NCBI GenBank assembly: GCA_020073565.1
Contig: JAIQEY010000009.1
Span: forward strand, 1-64,000
Length of the DNA stretch: 64,000 nt
Direction: 5' to 3'
Origin: Terriglobia bacterium
GTDB taxonomy: Bacteria > Acidobacteriota > Terriglobia > Terriglobales > Acidobacteriaceae
Positions 8,273 through 17,894 of this stretch are shown here, one piece after another (the stretch's first letter is position 1; every line of letters starts with the position of its first letter). The notes under the pieces were generated by a model. It was not told the origin of the DNA. It ran no database searches and saw nothing but the letters and a program-made list of their open reading frames with translations. Made by a program: the position numbers and the translations under genes.

Positions 8273-10069
8273 ATGAACTTTACTTTGCTCGATTGGTCAG
8301 CGGTCATTGCCTATCTGGCGATCACTCTGCTACTGGGCTTGTATTTCCGCTCGCGTTCGGGACGCAGCGTAGACGACTACTTCGTCTCCGGACGCAACGT
8401 ATCCTGGTGGCTCGCTGGCACATCGATGGTGGCGACAACGTTCGCCGCCGATACGCCACTGGTGGTCACCGGCTTGGTGTATGCCCAGGGCGTCGCCGGC
8501 AACTGGATCTGGTGGAGCTTCCTGCTCTCCGGAATGATGACGGTGTTTTTGTTTGCGCGCCTCTGGCGCCGCTCCGGCTTGCTCACCGATGTGCAGTTTG
8601 CAGAAATGCGGTATTCAGGCAAGCCGGCAGCGTTTCTGCGCGGCTTTCGTGCCCTGTACCTCGGCCTGCTGATGAACTGTCTGATCCTCGGGTGGGTAAC
8701 CAAGGCCATGACTTCGATCGTGGCCTCCACGCTGGGCATCAGCGATCAGAGAGCGCTGGCCATCTGCGTATTTTTCCTGATTCCCTTCACCGGCCTTTAT
8801 GTGGCGCTGGGCGGTTTGTGGGGAGTGTTGTGGACGGACCTGTTCCAGTTCGCCTTGAAAATGTCGATCGTGATCGGCGTCGCCTGGTATGCGGTGGCGG
8901 CATGCGGTGGTATACACGCAATGCTCGAAAAACTTGCAGCCGCCCGCGTGGCAGCGCCGGGCTCGGCCGATGCCACGGCTTTCTTTCCTGATTTTTCCCG
9001 CCCCTGGACGAGCGAGGCGGTTTGGACTCTGCCCGCACTCACGTTTGTCGTGTATCTCGGCTTGCAGTGGTGGGCATTCTGGTATCCGGGCGCAGAGCCG
9101 GGTGGCGGCGGCTACATTGCGCAACGCATTTTCAGCGCCCGCGACGAGAAGAACGGTCTGCTCTCGGTTCTGTGGTTCAACATCGCGCATTACGCAGTGC
9201 GTCCGTGGCCATGGATCCTCACCGCACTGGCGGCGGTCGTGCTCTATCCAAATTTGGAGCATCCAGAGAGCGGTTACATGCTGGTTGTCAGTCAGCATGT
9301 TCCGGCGGCGCTGCGTGGAATCGTGGTGGCAGGATTCATGGCGGCGTTCATGTCGACCTACGCCACTCAGTTGAACTGGGGGGCTTCCTACCTAATCGCG
9401 GATTTCTACCGGCGCTTCCTGAAGGCGAACGCGAGCGAGAGTCACTATGTGATGATGTCGCGCGTGGCGACGGTGCTGCTCGTCGTGGTATCAGCCATTG
9501 TTTCCATGCAATTGTCGTCGATCCGCTCGGGATGGGAGTTCGTGCTGGAAGCTGGTGCAGGCACCGGAGGCGTGTACCTGCTGCGGTGGTATTGGTGGCG
9601 GATCAATGCCTGGAGCGAGATTTCGGCCATGGCCACGGCGCTGGTCACATCGTTCATGCTGCGCTGGGTTGCGCACTTCTCTGGCAGCGGGCCTGTTTTG
9701 TTCGCAAAGACGGCCGTAACGACAACCGCGATCACAACCGTGGTGTGGGTGGTGGTGACACTGATCACCGGGCCGGAATCGGAAGCACGTTTGGTGGAGT
9801 TTTACCGGAAAGTGCGCCCCGACGTGCGGGGCTGGCGCCCGGTCGCCAAACTGGTTCCGGAGGTGAGTCCGACGGTCGATCTCGGACGCAATCTGGCAGC
9901 GTGGCTGCTGGGATGCGCCATGGTCTACCTGGCCCTGTTCGGCATCGGACGGTTGGTGCTCGGAGCGCGGGGACATGGACTTGTCCTGCTGCTGGGCTCG
10001 GCCGCTTGTGTGCTTGCCTTGCGCGCAAATCTACGGCTCAGCTGGGGTGTGGAACCGGTCGACTCATAG
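8273..10069 (+). CDS. Sodium:solute symporter (SSS family)
   Basis: A 598-residue multi-spanning inner-membrane protein. The ATG at 8273 puts the first hydrophobic helix (DWSAVIAYLAITLLLGLYF) at the N-terminus, as usual for SSS carriers. Family signs include RSVDDYFVSGRNVSWW after helix 1, TSMVATTFAADTPL in the sodium-site helix, and repeated unwound-helix glycines. The substrate cannot be read from sequence. The start has only a weak AAGG upstream. The gene is followed after 55 bases by a secreted GH3 enzyme, so transport of an amino sugar, muropeptide fragment or other sugar released by that enzyme is a reasonable inference, not a demonstration. Confidence 0.88.
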   Translation: MNFTLLDWSAVIAYLAITLLLGLYFRSRSGRSVDDYFVSGRNVSWWLAGTSMVATTFAADTPLVVTGLVYAQGVAGNWIWWSFLLSGMMTVFLFARLWRRSGLLTDVQFAEMRYSGKPAAFLRGFRALYLGLLMNCLILGWVTKAMTSIVASTLGISDQRALAICVFFLIPFTGLYVALGGLWGVLWTDLFQFALKMSIVIGVAWYAVAACGGIHAMLEKLAAARVAAPGSADATAFFPDFSRPWTSEAVWTLPALTFVVYLGLQWWAFWYPGAEPGGGGYIAQRIFSARDEKNGLLSVLWFNIAHYAVRPWPWILTALAAVVLYPNLEHPESGYMLVVSQHVPAALRGIVVAGFMAAFMSTYATQLNWGASYLIADFYRRFLKANASESHYVMMSRVATVLLVVVSAIVSMQLSSIRSGWEFVLEAGAGTGGVYLLRWYWWRINAWSEISAMATALVTSFMLRWVAHFSGSGPVLFAKTAVTTTAITTVVWVVVTLITGPESEARLVEFYRKVRPDVRGWRPVAKLVPEVSPTVDLGRNLAAWLLGCAMVYLALFGIGRLVLGARGHGLVLLLGSAACVLALRANLRLSWGVEPVDS

Positions 10070-10124
10070 CCGACGACGCGCCGGTCATTTGACGATCCAA
10101 TGTTTGGGTGATCTTCTTCTTCGC

Positions 10125-11972
10125 ATGCGAATTCTCTTCCGTCTCGCCGTTTTCGTTAGCCTGCTTGTTCTAGCGTGTTTCGCCTGGGCGAAGGATCGCT
10201 ATTCCCAACCGGGTCCACCTCATCTAGACCGAGACGGCGAGAAGTGGGTGCGGCACACACTAAACAATATGTCGACGGAAGAAAAGGTCGGGCAACTCTT
10301 CATGGTGTGGGCCCGGGCAGAGTTCTTCAATGTGAACAATCCGAGGTACCAGCAGTTCATGGAGGAGATTGAGCACTATCATGTCGGGTCCTTCGCGCTC
10401 TCCATTCCTGTCGATGTCCCATTCCTGATCCGAAGCCAACCGTATGAAGCCGCGATGCTCGTGAATCATCTGCAACAGCAGTCCAAGCTGCCTTTACTGA
10501 TCGCGGCCGACTTCGAGAGTGGATTGTCTACAAGATTTACGGGAACCACGGTGTTTCCTCATGCCATGGCCTTTGGCGCGGCTGGAAAAACTGAATACGC
10601 CGAGAGCTTTGGGAAGATCACGGCTCTGGAAGCAAGGGCGATCGGAGTCCATTGGAATTTTTTCCCGGTCGCGGACGTGAACTCCAACCCGGCCAACCCC
10701 ATCATCAACACTCGTTCGTTCGGCGAGAATCCGCAGCAGGTGGGGGAAATGGTTGCGGCCTACATTCGAGGCGCTCGATCGAACGGAATGCTTACCACCG
10801 CCAAACACTTTCCCGGACATGGTGACACCGCAACCGATACACACCTCGGCGTGGCACAGGTCCGTGGTGACATGGCGCGGCTCGAATCAGTTGAGCTTCC
10901 GCCCTTTCGCAAGGCGATGGAGGCTGGAGTGGATGCGGTGATGGTCGCGCACGTTACCGTACCAGATCTCGAGAGCGATCCGAACCGGGTTGCCGTCACG
11001 TCTCCTGCAATTGTTACGCATCTGCTGAAAGAGCAACTTGGCTTCCAGGGAATTGTCGTCACGGACGCTCTCGACATGGGGGCCGTGACCCGTTTGTACG
11101 CCGCAGATATCGGCCGCGAGGCGGTGGACGCCTTCAAGGCCGGCAATGACGTGCTGATCATCCCGCCCGACCTGAATGCCGCGTACCGCGCCCTCTTGGC
11201 CGCTGTTGCTACTGGGGAGATCTCGCGGGAGCGTCTGGACATCTCAGTGCGAAAGATTCTCCAGGCAAAGGCCTCGCTGGGCTTGCAACGGGCACGACTG
11301 GTAGACATGAGTGCGCTCGACAAACTCATCGGGCAGCCGCAGAATGTCGCGCTCGCGCAAAAGATATCGGATGACGCCATCACGCTCGTGCGCGAGAACG
11401 GCAAGGTTCTGCCTCTGAAGGCGGCCAAGAAGCCGGCTCTGTCGCTTCCCTACCAAGCTCCGGAAGCAATCCGTAATCGAGTGGTTGCGGTGATTTTTTC
11501 TGACGACGTACGGTTGGAATCAGGCCGTGCTTTGGAGCGGCAGATTCGTGCTCGCGTCCCTGACGCTCGCATCCTCTACGTTGACCCGAGAATCGCGGGG
11601 GCGATGTCGGAAGACGTATTGAAGGCTGTGGATGAAGCGGAGAGCGTTGTGGCGGCGGTGTATGCGGTGCCGTCTCCAGGAGCCCGCGCCAGCGGGGCGG
11701 GAGTTCGCCCGACAGATCCCACCGGCACTCTGTTGCAACGGATCCTCGATCACGGCGCGGAAAAGACCGCGGTGGTCGCGGTTGGAAATCCATACTTGGC
11801 GGAGGACTTCCCCACTATTCAAAACTACCTGTGCACGTTCTCGACCGCGTCAGTATCAGAGACGAGCGCAGTCAAGGCGCTCTTCGGGGAGATCTCAATT
11901 CATGGACATCTACCCGTTAGTATTCCCACCATTGCGCAACGCGATGCGGGCATCGAGCGGCCAGCGAAGTGA
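10125..11972 (+). CDS. Exported glycoside hydrolase family 3, beta-N-acetylhexosaminidase-like (NagZ-type)
   Basis: A 615-residue protein with a signal peptide (MRILFRLAVFVSLLVLACFAWA). The GH3 catalytic domain spans residues about 30-390. The motif KHFPGHGDTATDTH is the NagZ-type loop carrying the catalytic Asp-His dyad, and VVTDALDMGAV holds the expected aspartate nucleophile. The C-terminal ~200 residues are a second domain, longer than in cytoplasmic NagZ (about 340 residues), so this is the exported two-domain kind. It probably removes N-acetylglucosamine from peptidoglycan or chitin fragments outside the cytoplasm. It is likely co-transcribed with the preceding symporter (55-base gap). 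The ATG at 10125 is chosen for the signal peptide; the frame is open further upstream. Confidence 0.9.
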   Translation: MRILFRLAVFVSLLVLACFAWAKDRYSQPGPPHLDRDGEKWVRHTLNNMSTEEKVGQLFMVWARAEFFNVNNPRYQQFMEEIEHYHVGSFALSIPVDVPFLIRSQPYEAAMLVNHLQQQSKLPLLIAADFESGLSTRFTGTTVFPHAMAFGAAGKTEYAESFGKITALEARAIGVHWNFFPVADVNSNPANPIINTRSFGENPQQVGEMVAAYIRGARSNGMLTTAKHFPGHGDTATDTHLGVAQVRGDMARLESVELPPFRKAMEAGVDAVMVAHVTVPDLESDPNRVAVTSPAIVTHLLKEQLGFQGIVVTDALDMGAVTRLYAADIGREAVDAFKAGNDVLIIPPDLNAAYRALLAAVATGEISRERLDISVRKILQAKASLGLQRARLVDMSALDKLIGQPQNVALAQKISDDAITLVRENGKVLPLKAAKKPALSLPYQAPEAIRNRVVAVIFSDDVRLESGRALERQIRARVPDARILYVDPRIAGAMSEDVLKAVDEAESVVAAVYAVPSPGARASGAGVRPTDPTGTLLQRILDHGAEKTAVVAVGNPYLAEDFPTIQNYLCTFSTASVSETSAVKALFGEISIHGHLPVSIPTIAQRDAGIERPAK

Positions 11973-12009
11973 GTGGGATTCCGATCTGTCACCTTCTCCG
12001 CGTGAGATG

Positions 12010-12858
12010 CTATGTCTTGGGCATGGTTAGAGGCCCTAACGCGGCCATCTGAGGGGATTCTTGGTATTGACCTCGATAGCAGGGAAAGTCAATTGGTGTA
12101 TCGCGGAATGACTTAAGAATTTGACCGAGTCGGAGAGTGCCAGACCTTCTTACCTCTCGAACACGATTGAGATCGATGGTGAAAGGGACCTGTTCCCCAA
12201 CTTCGCCCGACTGATGGATGATTTCACCTTCCGGGCCGACGATTATGGACCGTCCATTACCCAGTTGACCGGCAGCGTTTACATCAACGAAATAGCACTG
12301 GTTCACGATGGCATTTGCTTGGGCGATGATCAGTTCTTGTGGTCGATCAATGGTTCCAGTCATGGTGGGATGGATGACGACCTCGGCGCCCTTCCACACC
12401 AGCGCGCGCGTCGTCTCTGGAATCCACCCGTCATAGCAGATGGAGACCCCAAAGCGACCAACCTCCGGAACGTCGAATACAACGAACTCGTTTCCGGAAT
12501 TCACTCCTTTCTCATAGGGCAAGAAGGGATACATTTTGCGGTATCGCGCCACGACTTCGCCGTCTGGATTGATGACCGGCGTGGTGTTAAATACATCTTC
12601 TCCAACCCGTTCGTAAATTGATCCTGGGATGAGCCATACATTATGTTTCTTGGCCAAAGCTTGATACCGAATTTCGGTCGGTCCTGGCATCGTTTCGGCA
12701 AAACTCAAACCAGGCCCAAACGAGCAAAGCTCGGGAAATACCACCATTTTTACCCATGGAAACCTCGCCAGAACGCGTGCCGTCTCTTTTTCAAGACGAT
12801 CACGATTATCTCCATAAGGCAATTCAATCTGCAACGCCGCAATTGAGAATAACGACAT
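12010..12858 (-). CDS. Carbon-nitrogen hydrolase (nitrilase superfamily)
   Basis: A 282-residue cytoplasmic hydrolase. The ATG at 12858 has GGAG upstream (TTGGAGTTGAAC). The catalytic triad of the superfamily is visible: Glu in VVFPELCSF, Lys in YRKMYPFLPYEKG, and Cys in SICYDGWIPE, at the usual spacing. The family hydrolyses amides, carbamoyl groups or nitriles; the cysteine context fits an aliphatic amidase or N-carbamoyl hydrolase rather than a true nitrilase. It follows the MFS transporter by 94 bases on the same strand, so uptake and hydrolysis of a small amide is plausible. It is convergent with the GH3 gene, and I see no clear terminator between them. Confidence 0.88.
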   Translation of the reverse strand: MSLFSIAALQIELPYGDNRDRLEKETARVLARFPWVKMVVFPELCSFGPGLSFAETMPGPTEIRYQALAKKHNVWLIPGSIYERVGEDVFNTTPVINPDGEVVARYRKMYPFLPYEKGVNSGNEFVVFDVPEVGRFGVSICYDGWIPETTRALVWKGAEVVIHPTMTGTIDRPQELIIAQANAIVNQCYFVDVNAAGQLGNGRSIIVGPEGEIIHQSGEVGEQVPFTIDLNRVREVRRSGTLRLGQILKSFRDTPIDFPCYRGQYQESPQMAALGPLTMPKT

Positions 12859-12952
12859 GTTCAACTCCAAAGGTGAATAATGACCCGATCTTTCCGATCG
12901 AACAACCGGACGTGACTGCACGCATGCCCTCGATTTCGCGACGCGGATCGGA

Positions 12953-14170
12953 TTAGGGAAGGCCTTGAGCTTTCTGGCCGTCAGCTAAAGCATTGACGGC
13001 ATCGCGGTCCAGCACCCACGCCGGAATCGCCGACGCAACCGTCGCAACAGTCAACAGCGCGAGCGCCATCGCAATCAACGCTGAGTAATTGCCCGTTCCC
13101 ACCATGAACGAAAACAGCATCGGGCCTGACGCCAAGCCCATCTTAGAAGCAAAACCGGCCCATACCGCAGTCTGGCCAGTCTGATCAAACCTGGCGCACA
13201 TGCCGAGCAGGTGAGAAATCACAAAGTTCCACGTGATGCCTGTTCCGATATTCGCCGCGATCCAAATCCACTTTATCCCGCTGTAGTTGAACACATAGGT
13301 GCCGGCCAGCGTCAACAGCATACCGCCGAGGATCGGTTTGAAAATCCCAAAGCGGGTGGACACCACGATCACCAATACGGCGCCGAGCGTGGCGAACCAG
13401 TTCGCGATGCCCAGCGTTTGGCTGACAAACGCGACCTCCAAACCGTGGTGCTTCCCGAGCCCGATGATGAAGGCGAAGAGCCCCATGTTGCCAGCCTGAA
13501 AGAAAAATACCGAGAACAGCGCGAGCAGTAGCGGTTTCAATTGCAATCGATCGGGCGCGACGCCCGCTGCGCCTGGCGCTGGCGCCTTGACTGGATAGTC
13601 TGGCAGGAACTGCAGCATCACTAGTGCCGTTGTGCTGAACAAGATCAACGCCAAGAACAGAATATTCGTGCCAAACCTCGGCACCAGCAATGGCAAGCTC
13701 ATTACGCCGAGACCACCGGCGAACACCTGTACAAGAAGCAGAACACCAAAGGTGCGGTCGGGTGCCTCGGTGCGGGCAAAGATCGAATAGCTCATTCCCA
13801 CCAGCATCCCGCCGATAAAACCGTGAAGAAATCGAGCACCCATGAGCCCGAATGGGTTCTTGGCCAGCATGGATAACAGGTCCATGCCAATCAATCCCAA
13901 CAGGAAGAGGTGGGCGGCAGTTCTCCAGTTGATGCGTCGCACCAAAAATACAATCAGGAATGCGCCGCCGGCTGCGCCGTAGACATTGCATGAACCGACC
14001 AACCCTGCCTGCTTGTTGCTGAAGCCGAGTCCCACCTTCAGCCCATCGACTAGTGCCGGCATGATGTTGACGTAGAAAAATCCGGCGGTGGCGAGAAATG
14101 CCAGCAGGAAGCGCGCAGGCATGCTGTTCGGAGAAACTTTCGGCAAGCGGTTGAAAAAAACTGTGGTCAT
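12953..14170 (-). CDS. Major facilitator superfamily transporter
   Basis: A 405-residue protein with about twelve hydrophobic helices starting at FLLAFLATAGFFYVN. The loop after helix 2 reads FLVRRINWRTAA, a variant of the MFS basic loop motif. A short linker near residues 195-210 (KAPAPGAAGVAPDRLQLK) separates the two six-helix halves. The substrate is unknown; nearby hydrolases suggest an amide or aromatic acid. It lies upstream of the nitrilase-family gene and probably shares its transcript. It is divergent from the serine-hydrolase gene, with about 157 bases between start codons. Confidence 0.88.
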   Translation of the reverse strand: MTTVFFNRLPKVSPNSMPARFLLAFLATAGFFYVNIMPALVDGLKVGLGFSNKQAGLVGSCNVYGAAGGAFLIVFLVRRINWRTAAHLFLLGLIGMDLLSMLAKNPFGLMGARFLHGFIGGMLVGMSYSIFARTEAPDRTFGVLLLVQVFAGGLGVMSLPLLVPRFGTNILFLALILFSTTALVMLQFLPDYPVKAPAPGAAGVAPDRLQLKPLLLALFSVFFFQAGNMGLFAFIIGLGKHHGLEVAFVSQTLGIANWFATLGAVLVIVVSTRFGIFKPILGGMLLTLAGTYVFNYSGIKWIWIAANIGTGITWNFVISHLLGMCARFDQTGQTAVWAGFASKMGLASGPMLFSFMVGTGNYSALIAMALALLTVATVASAIPAWVLDRDAVNALADGQKAQGLP

Positions 14171-14327
14171 CCTCTCCTATCGCGGCCGCGTAGCGACCTG
14201 GAGTATAGCAGTACTCTTGAGAATGCAGATTGGGACTCCTGTGTTTTTTCTCTTGAACGGTGGTAGTCACGCTCAATATTCTGTACCCGCACAAGAGGCA
14301 TGCCTTTTCTCGACAGGGAGACTTGCG

Positions 14328-16163
14328 GTGAAACCTTGGGATTTTCTTCGTCTGCTGGTTCTATGCCCGGCGCTGGCTGCGTGGTGTGCACCAGCTTTGT
14401 CGGCCACAACTCGGGTACCGGGTGATCCCCTGAGCGGGAGTGGCAAAGTCAATCGATCTGTTCTCACTTACAGCGAACTGTTCTCGGACACTGCTCCCTC
14501 CGTTCCGGTCGATGACAGTGGTGGCTTTGCGTTGCCAGCCAATGCGGCTGCGCCTTCTCAAGCCTTCGAAGGTATACTCACGCTTTCAGACCCTACGACC
14601 AGCAGGAGCGCTCAGATTCTGCGCGACGACTTCGCGTATGACTCCGCAAAGGACTCCCCGTGGCGACACCTGGCAAGCTTTAGCTTTCAGTTCGTGCAGA
14701 ACGGAAGCTACCTCATCCCCGTCCAGCAGGGTCTTGTCATCACCGGGAGCACGGCATGGAACTATATCCTCGGGCCCGGACGAGTGTGGCAGGAGACGAG
14801 CGACAACGGCTACATGCGCGCCTCATTTCCCTTCGCTTTGGTAGAGAGGAATCAGAACTGCGTGCACAACGGGGCAATGACATTCCTGTTCAACCGCACA
14901 AAGAAGCCCAATATTTCGAACGTTCGTTACCAGGTCACGCAGGAAACCTGCCTATATTTCAAACTCAACATGTGGGGACAACTATCGGCGACCTATACTC
15001 CGGGGAGCGTCGCAAACAACGAGGTGCTAGAAAACGCGGAAGCTGCAGAAGTGGCAAACCGCCTGCCCACCAAGCCTTTCAGCGCTCTGATGATGGACTA
15101 CCCAAATTCCGGGATTAATCTCGCCAACTTCACCCAGGGGTTCCATTCGCCCGCTGACATCACCACTTATGGGCTGTTGATCAATGGCGTCCACTATGTC
15201 AGCAACTGCCAAACTCGCTACGGCACCTACGCTTTCTGTAACGACATGCGCTTGCCCTCCTACTCGATAGCGAAGTCGTCGTTTGCCGGACTGGCGATGA
15301 TGTGGCTGGGACAGCAGTACAGAAGCGCGGTTTACGGCCAGTTGATTCGGACCTACGTCCCGGAGTACGTGGACGGCGGCGACTGGACGAATGTGACCTT
15401 CAACAATGCAGCGAACATGGCGACGGGCAATTACATCAGTGCGAGCTCTGACGCAGATGAGGGCAGTTCCCAGGAGCGGGCCTTTCTTACAGCCGAGCCG
15501 TACAGCACGAAGATCGCAGACGCATTCACACCATTCCCTCACAAGGCTGCTCCGGGGACCACGTGGGTATACCAAAGCCACGCCACATTCATCCTGACAC
15601 AGGCCATGAATAGTTACGTTCAGCAACATCAGGGCAGTGGGACGGACATCTTCAATACGATTCGCGACGCCGTTTTCAAGCCGCTAAACATGAGCCAAGG
15701 GAGTTTGTCCACGCTGCGAACAGACAACGGCGCGTCCGGAAAGTCCTTTGGGAGCCACGGACTGTTTTTCATTCAGGATGACATCGCCAAACTCGGCCAC
15801 TTCCTTAACAACAACGGTGGTGTGATTAACCACGTGCAGGTGCTCGATCCAACTCGGCTGCAGGAGTCGCTGTTCCGCACGGCAGATGCGTCGACTCTGG
15901 GTGTGCCCGTTCCGGATCGGGGGACGCCCGTGGTACCGAACACGTTCCGGTATCACAACCTATTCTGGGGGAAGTACATGACTACCAAGGAATTCCCACA
16001 GTATCGCTGTAACTTCTGGGTGCCTTTCATGAGCGGCTACGGCGGGAACACGGTGTTGTTATTGCCGAATGGGGCAATCTACTACATCTTCAGCGACGGC
16101 AATGAATTCATCTGGTACACAGCCGTGAACGAGATCAACAAAATCGCACCGTTCTGTCACTGA
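14328..16163 (+). CDS. Secreted serine hydrolase (beta-lactamase / penicillin-binding-protein fold)
   Basis: A 611-residue protein. I choose GTG at 14328 because GGGAG lies seven bases upstream and the frame opens with a textbook signal peptide (KPWDFLRLLVLCPALAAW, cleavage near ALSA); a longer open frame upstream lacks these signs. The C-terminal half carries the class C/DD-peptidase signature SIAK (Ser-x-x-Lys, with Ser nucleophile and Lys base), a YQSH motif in the Tyr-x-Asn position, and GYGGN where the third box is expected. The N-terminal ~230 residues are unassigned. Likely a periplasmic or extracellular esterase, amidase or D-peptidase rather than a resistance enzyme. Its last codons overlap the convergent amidohydrolase by seven bases. 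Confidence 0.8.
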   Translation: MKPWDFLRLLVLCPALAAWCAPALSATTRVPGDPLSGSGKVNRSVLTYSELFSDTAPSVPVDDSGGFALPANAAAPSQAFEGILTLSDPTTSRSAQILRDDFAYDSAKDSPWRHLASFSFQFVQNGSYLIPVQQGLVITGSTAWNYILGPGRVWQETSDNGYMRASFPFALVERNQNCVHNGAMTFLFNRTKKPNISNVRYQVTQETCLYFKLNMWGQLSATYTPGSVANNEVLENAEAAEVANRLPTKPFSALMMDYPNSGINLANFTQGFHSPADITTYGLLINGVHYVSNCQTRYGTYAFCNDMRLPSYSIAKSSFAGLAMMWLGQQYRSAVYGQLIRTYVPEYVDGGDWTNVTFNNAANMATGNYISASSDADEGSSQERAFLTAEPYSTKIADAFTPFPHKAAPGTTWVYQSHATFILTQAMNSYVQQHQGSGTDIFNTIRDAVFKPLNMSQGSLSTLRTDNGASGKSFGSHGLFFIQDDIAKLGHFLNNNGGVINHVQVLDPTRLQESLFRTADASTLGVPVPDRGTPVVPNTFRYHNLFWGKYMTTKEFPQYRCNFWVPFMSGYGGNTVLLLPNGAIYYIFSDGNEFIWYTAVNEINKIAPFCH

Positions 16164-17863
16164 GTGTGTCCCGAGGGAAGTCCGACGTACACGCTCTGGC
16201 CGTTTACAAACGTCTGGAGGACTTTCACATCCTTGAGCTCATCTGCGGGTACGGTGAGCACATCGCGGTTGACGACAATAAAATCGGCGAGTTTCCCGGG
16301 TTCGAGGGCGCCCTTGCGGTCCTCTTCAAAGCCGGCGTAGGCTCCGTTGCGCGTATACAGGGTGAGCGCTTGTTCGACAGAAATGCGCTCCTCTGGAGCT
16401 AAGATCTGGCCACTCTGCAGGTCTCTGCGAACAACCGCCGCCCAGATCCCCCACCAGGGGCTGATTGGCGTCACTGCAACATCGGAGCCGGCGGCCTCGA
16501 CAATTCCGTTCTCGATGTAGGATTTCGCCGGATACGACCACCGCACACGCTCTGGCCCGTACTTCTGGAACCAGCTGCCGATCCAGTACACGAAGGTCGG
16601 ATTACCGTCGATTACCACATTCAGCTCGCGCATTCGCTTCTGTACCGCAGGAGTCGAAATACCGGCGTGAACGATGCGAAACCGCGCATCTTTGAGTCCC
16701 AGTTGCTTGATGACCGCCGCGTAGGAGTCCAGCACTTCGTCGATCGCACGGTCGCCGATAGCGTGCGTCTCCAACTGCCAGCCTGCCCCGGCCGCAATTA
16801 AGTGGGCCTTCTGCATGTCGGCGGACGTCCAGCGGAGTACGCCGAGGTTGCTTGGTTCCCCGATTACTCCCGGCGGATAAATGGCGACGGTACGCGCACC
16901 CATGCCGCCGTCGGCGAACATTTTCGCGGCGCCGAATTTCAGCAGATCGTCTCCAAAGCCGGTGTGCACGCCCATCTGAGCCAACTTCTCAGCGTCTGCA
17001 ATACTGCCAATCCTGGGCGACATCTGGACACGCACCTTGAGCCATCCCCGACGGTGGGCCTCCTGGTACCCGCGCATCTCGTCGGGCCCGATGAAGATGT
17101 CATGGATGGTAGTAAGGCCAACCTCTGCTGCTTTTTCGGAAACGAGCCGGGCAGCGCGCACGTCAATGTCCGGTGAATCTCCGGGGAGGATCCCAGCGAT
17201 GAGCCCCATCGCCGTGTCCTTGAGGATTCCGGTGGGTTCTCCAGAGGCGTCGTGCTCAACCACTCCACCTTGCGGATCTTGGGTAGCTTTCGTGATGTTG
17301 GCGAGCCTGAGAGCGGCGCTGTTGGCCACGCCCATGTGACCGCTTACGTGCTTCAGATAAACGGGATGGTCCGCTGAGGCTGCGTCCAGGTCTTGCCGAG
17401 TGATGTATCGGTGCTCGGCGAGTTTGGAATCGTCCCAGCCGGAACCGATGATCCACTGTCCTTGGGGAAGCGCGGCGGACCGGTGCGCCACGGCTTGTGT
17501 GATCTCCGAGATTGAATGGACGGCGGGATATCCTGCATCAATCTCGCCACGCAAAATGCTCTTCACCCACTCCATAGCATGAGTGTGGACGTCGATCAAC
17601 CCGGGCAGAACCGTGCGCCGCTGCAAGTTGATCAACTGGGTGCGGGAACTGGCGCAGGCTGCGAGCGAGTCGTCATCGCCGAGGGCGAGGATTCTGCCGT
17701 CACGCACTGCCATCGAGCTGACAACCCTTTTCGCTCCGTCCATCGTAATGATGTGGCCATTGCGAAGCAGAAGGTCGGCATCCTTGCACGTCTGGGCGAC
17801 GGCGGGAGTGAACCAGATGGTCGCGAGCAGGGCCAGCCCTGTAACCTTGTGTCGGCGTTTCAT
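16157..17863 (-). CDS. Exported amidohydrolase, YtcJ/N-acyl-amide hydrolase type
   Basis: A 568-residue metallo-hydrolase. The ATG at 17863 has AAGGAG just upstream and starts a signal peptide (RRHKVTGLALLATIWFTPAVAQ). The amidohydrolase fold is clear: LPGLIDVHTHAMEW provides the HxH metal motif, LKHVSGHMG and LETHAIGDRAID supply further ligands, and AAGSDVAVTPISPW contains the metal-binding Asp. The end IVVNRDVLTVPADELKDVKV is typical of the YtcJ group (amide or formamide hydrolases). It is co-transcribed with the regulator gene upstream (31-base gap), and both face away from a TonB receptor/amidase set. I infer a pathway for uptake and hydrolysis of an amide-containing compound. Confidence 0.88.
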   Translation of the reverse strand: MKRRHKVTGLALLATIWFTPAVAQTCKDADLLLRNGHIITMDGAKRVVSSMAVRDGRILALGDDDSLAACASSRTQLINLQRRTVLPGLIDVHTHAMEWVKSILRGEIDAGYPAVHSISEITQAVAHRSAALPQGQWIIGSGWDDSKLAEHRYITRQDLDAASADHPVYLKHVSGHMGVANSAALRLANITKATQDPQGGVVEHDASGEPTGILKDTAMGLIAGILPGDSPDIDVRAARLVSEKAAEVGLTTIHDIFIGPDEMRGYQEAHRRGWLKVRVQMSPRIGSIADAEKLAQMGVHTGFGDDLLKFGAAKMFADGGMGARTVAIYPPGVIGEPSNLGVLRWTSADMQKAHLIAAGAGWQLETHAIGDRAIDEVLDSYAAVIKQLGLKDARFRIVHAGISTPAVQKRMRELNVVIDGNPTFVYWIGSWFQKYGPERVRWSYPAKSYIENGIVEAAGSDVAVTPISPWWGIWAAVVRRDLQSGQILAPEERISVEQALTLYTRNGAYAGFEEDRKGALEPGKLADFIVVNRDVLTVPADELKDVKVLQTFVNGQSVYVGLPSGHTQ

Positions 17864-17894
17864 TGGTCTCCTTGGCGCATTCGGGCTGCGAGTC

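Noticed and set aside
14088..14327. N-terminal 80-codon extension of the serine hydrolase
   Set aside because: It overlaps the divergent MFS gene and lacks signal features; the GTG at 14328 has a ribosome-binding site and starts a clean signal peptide.
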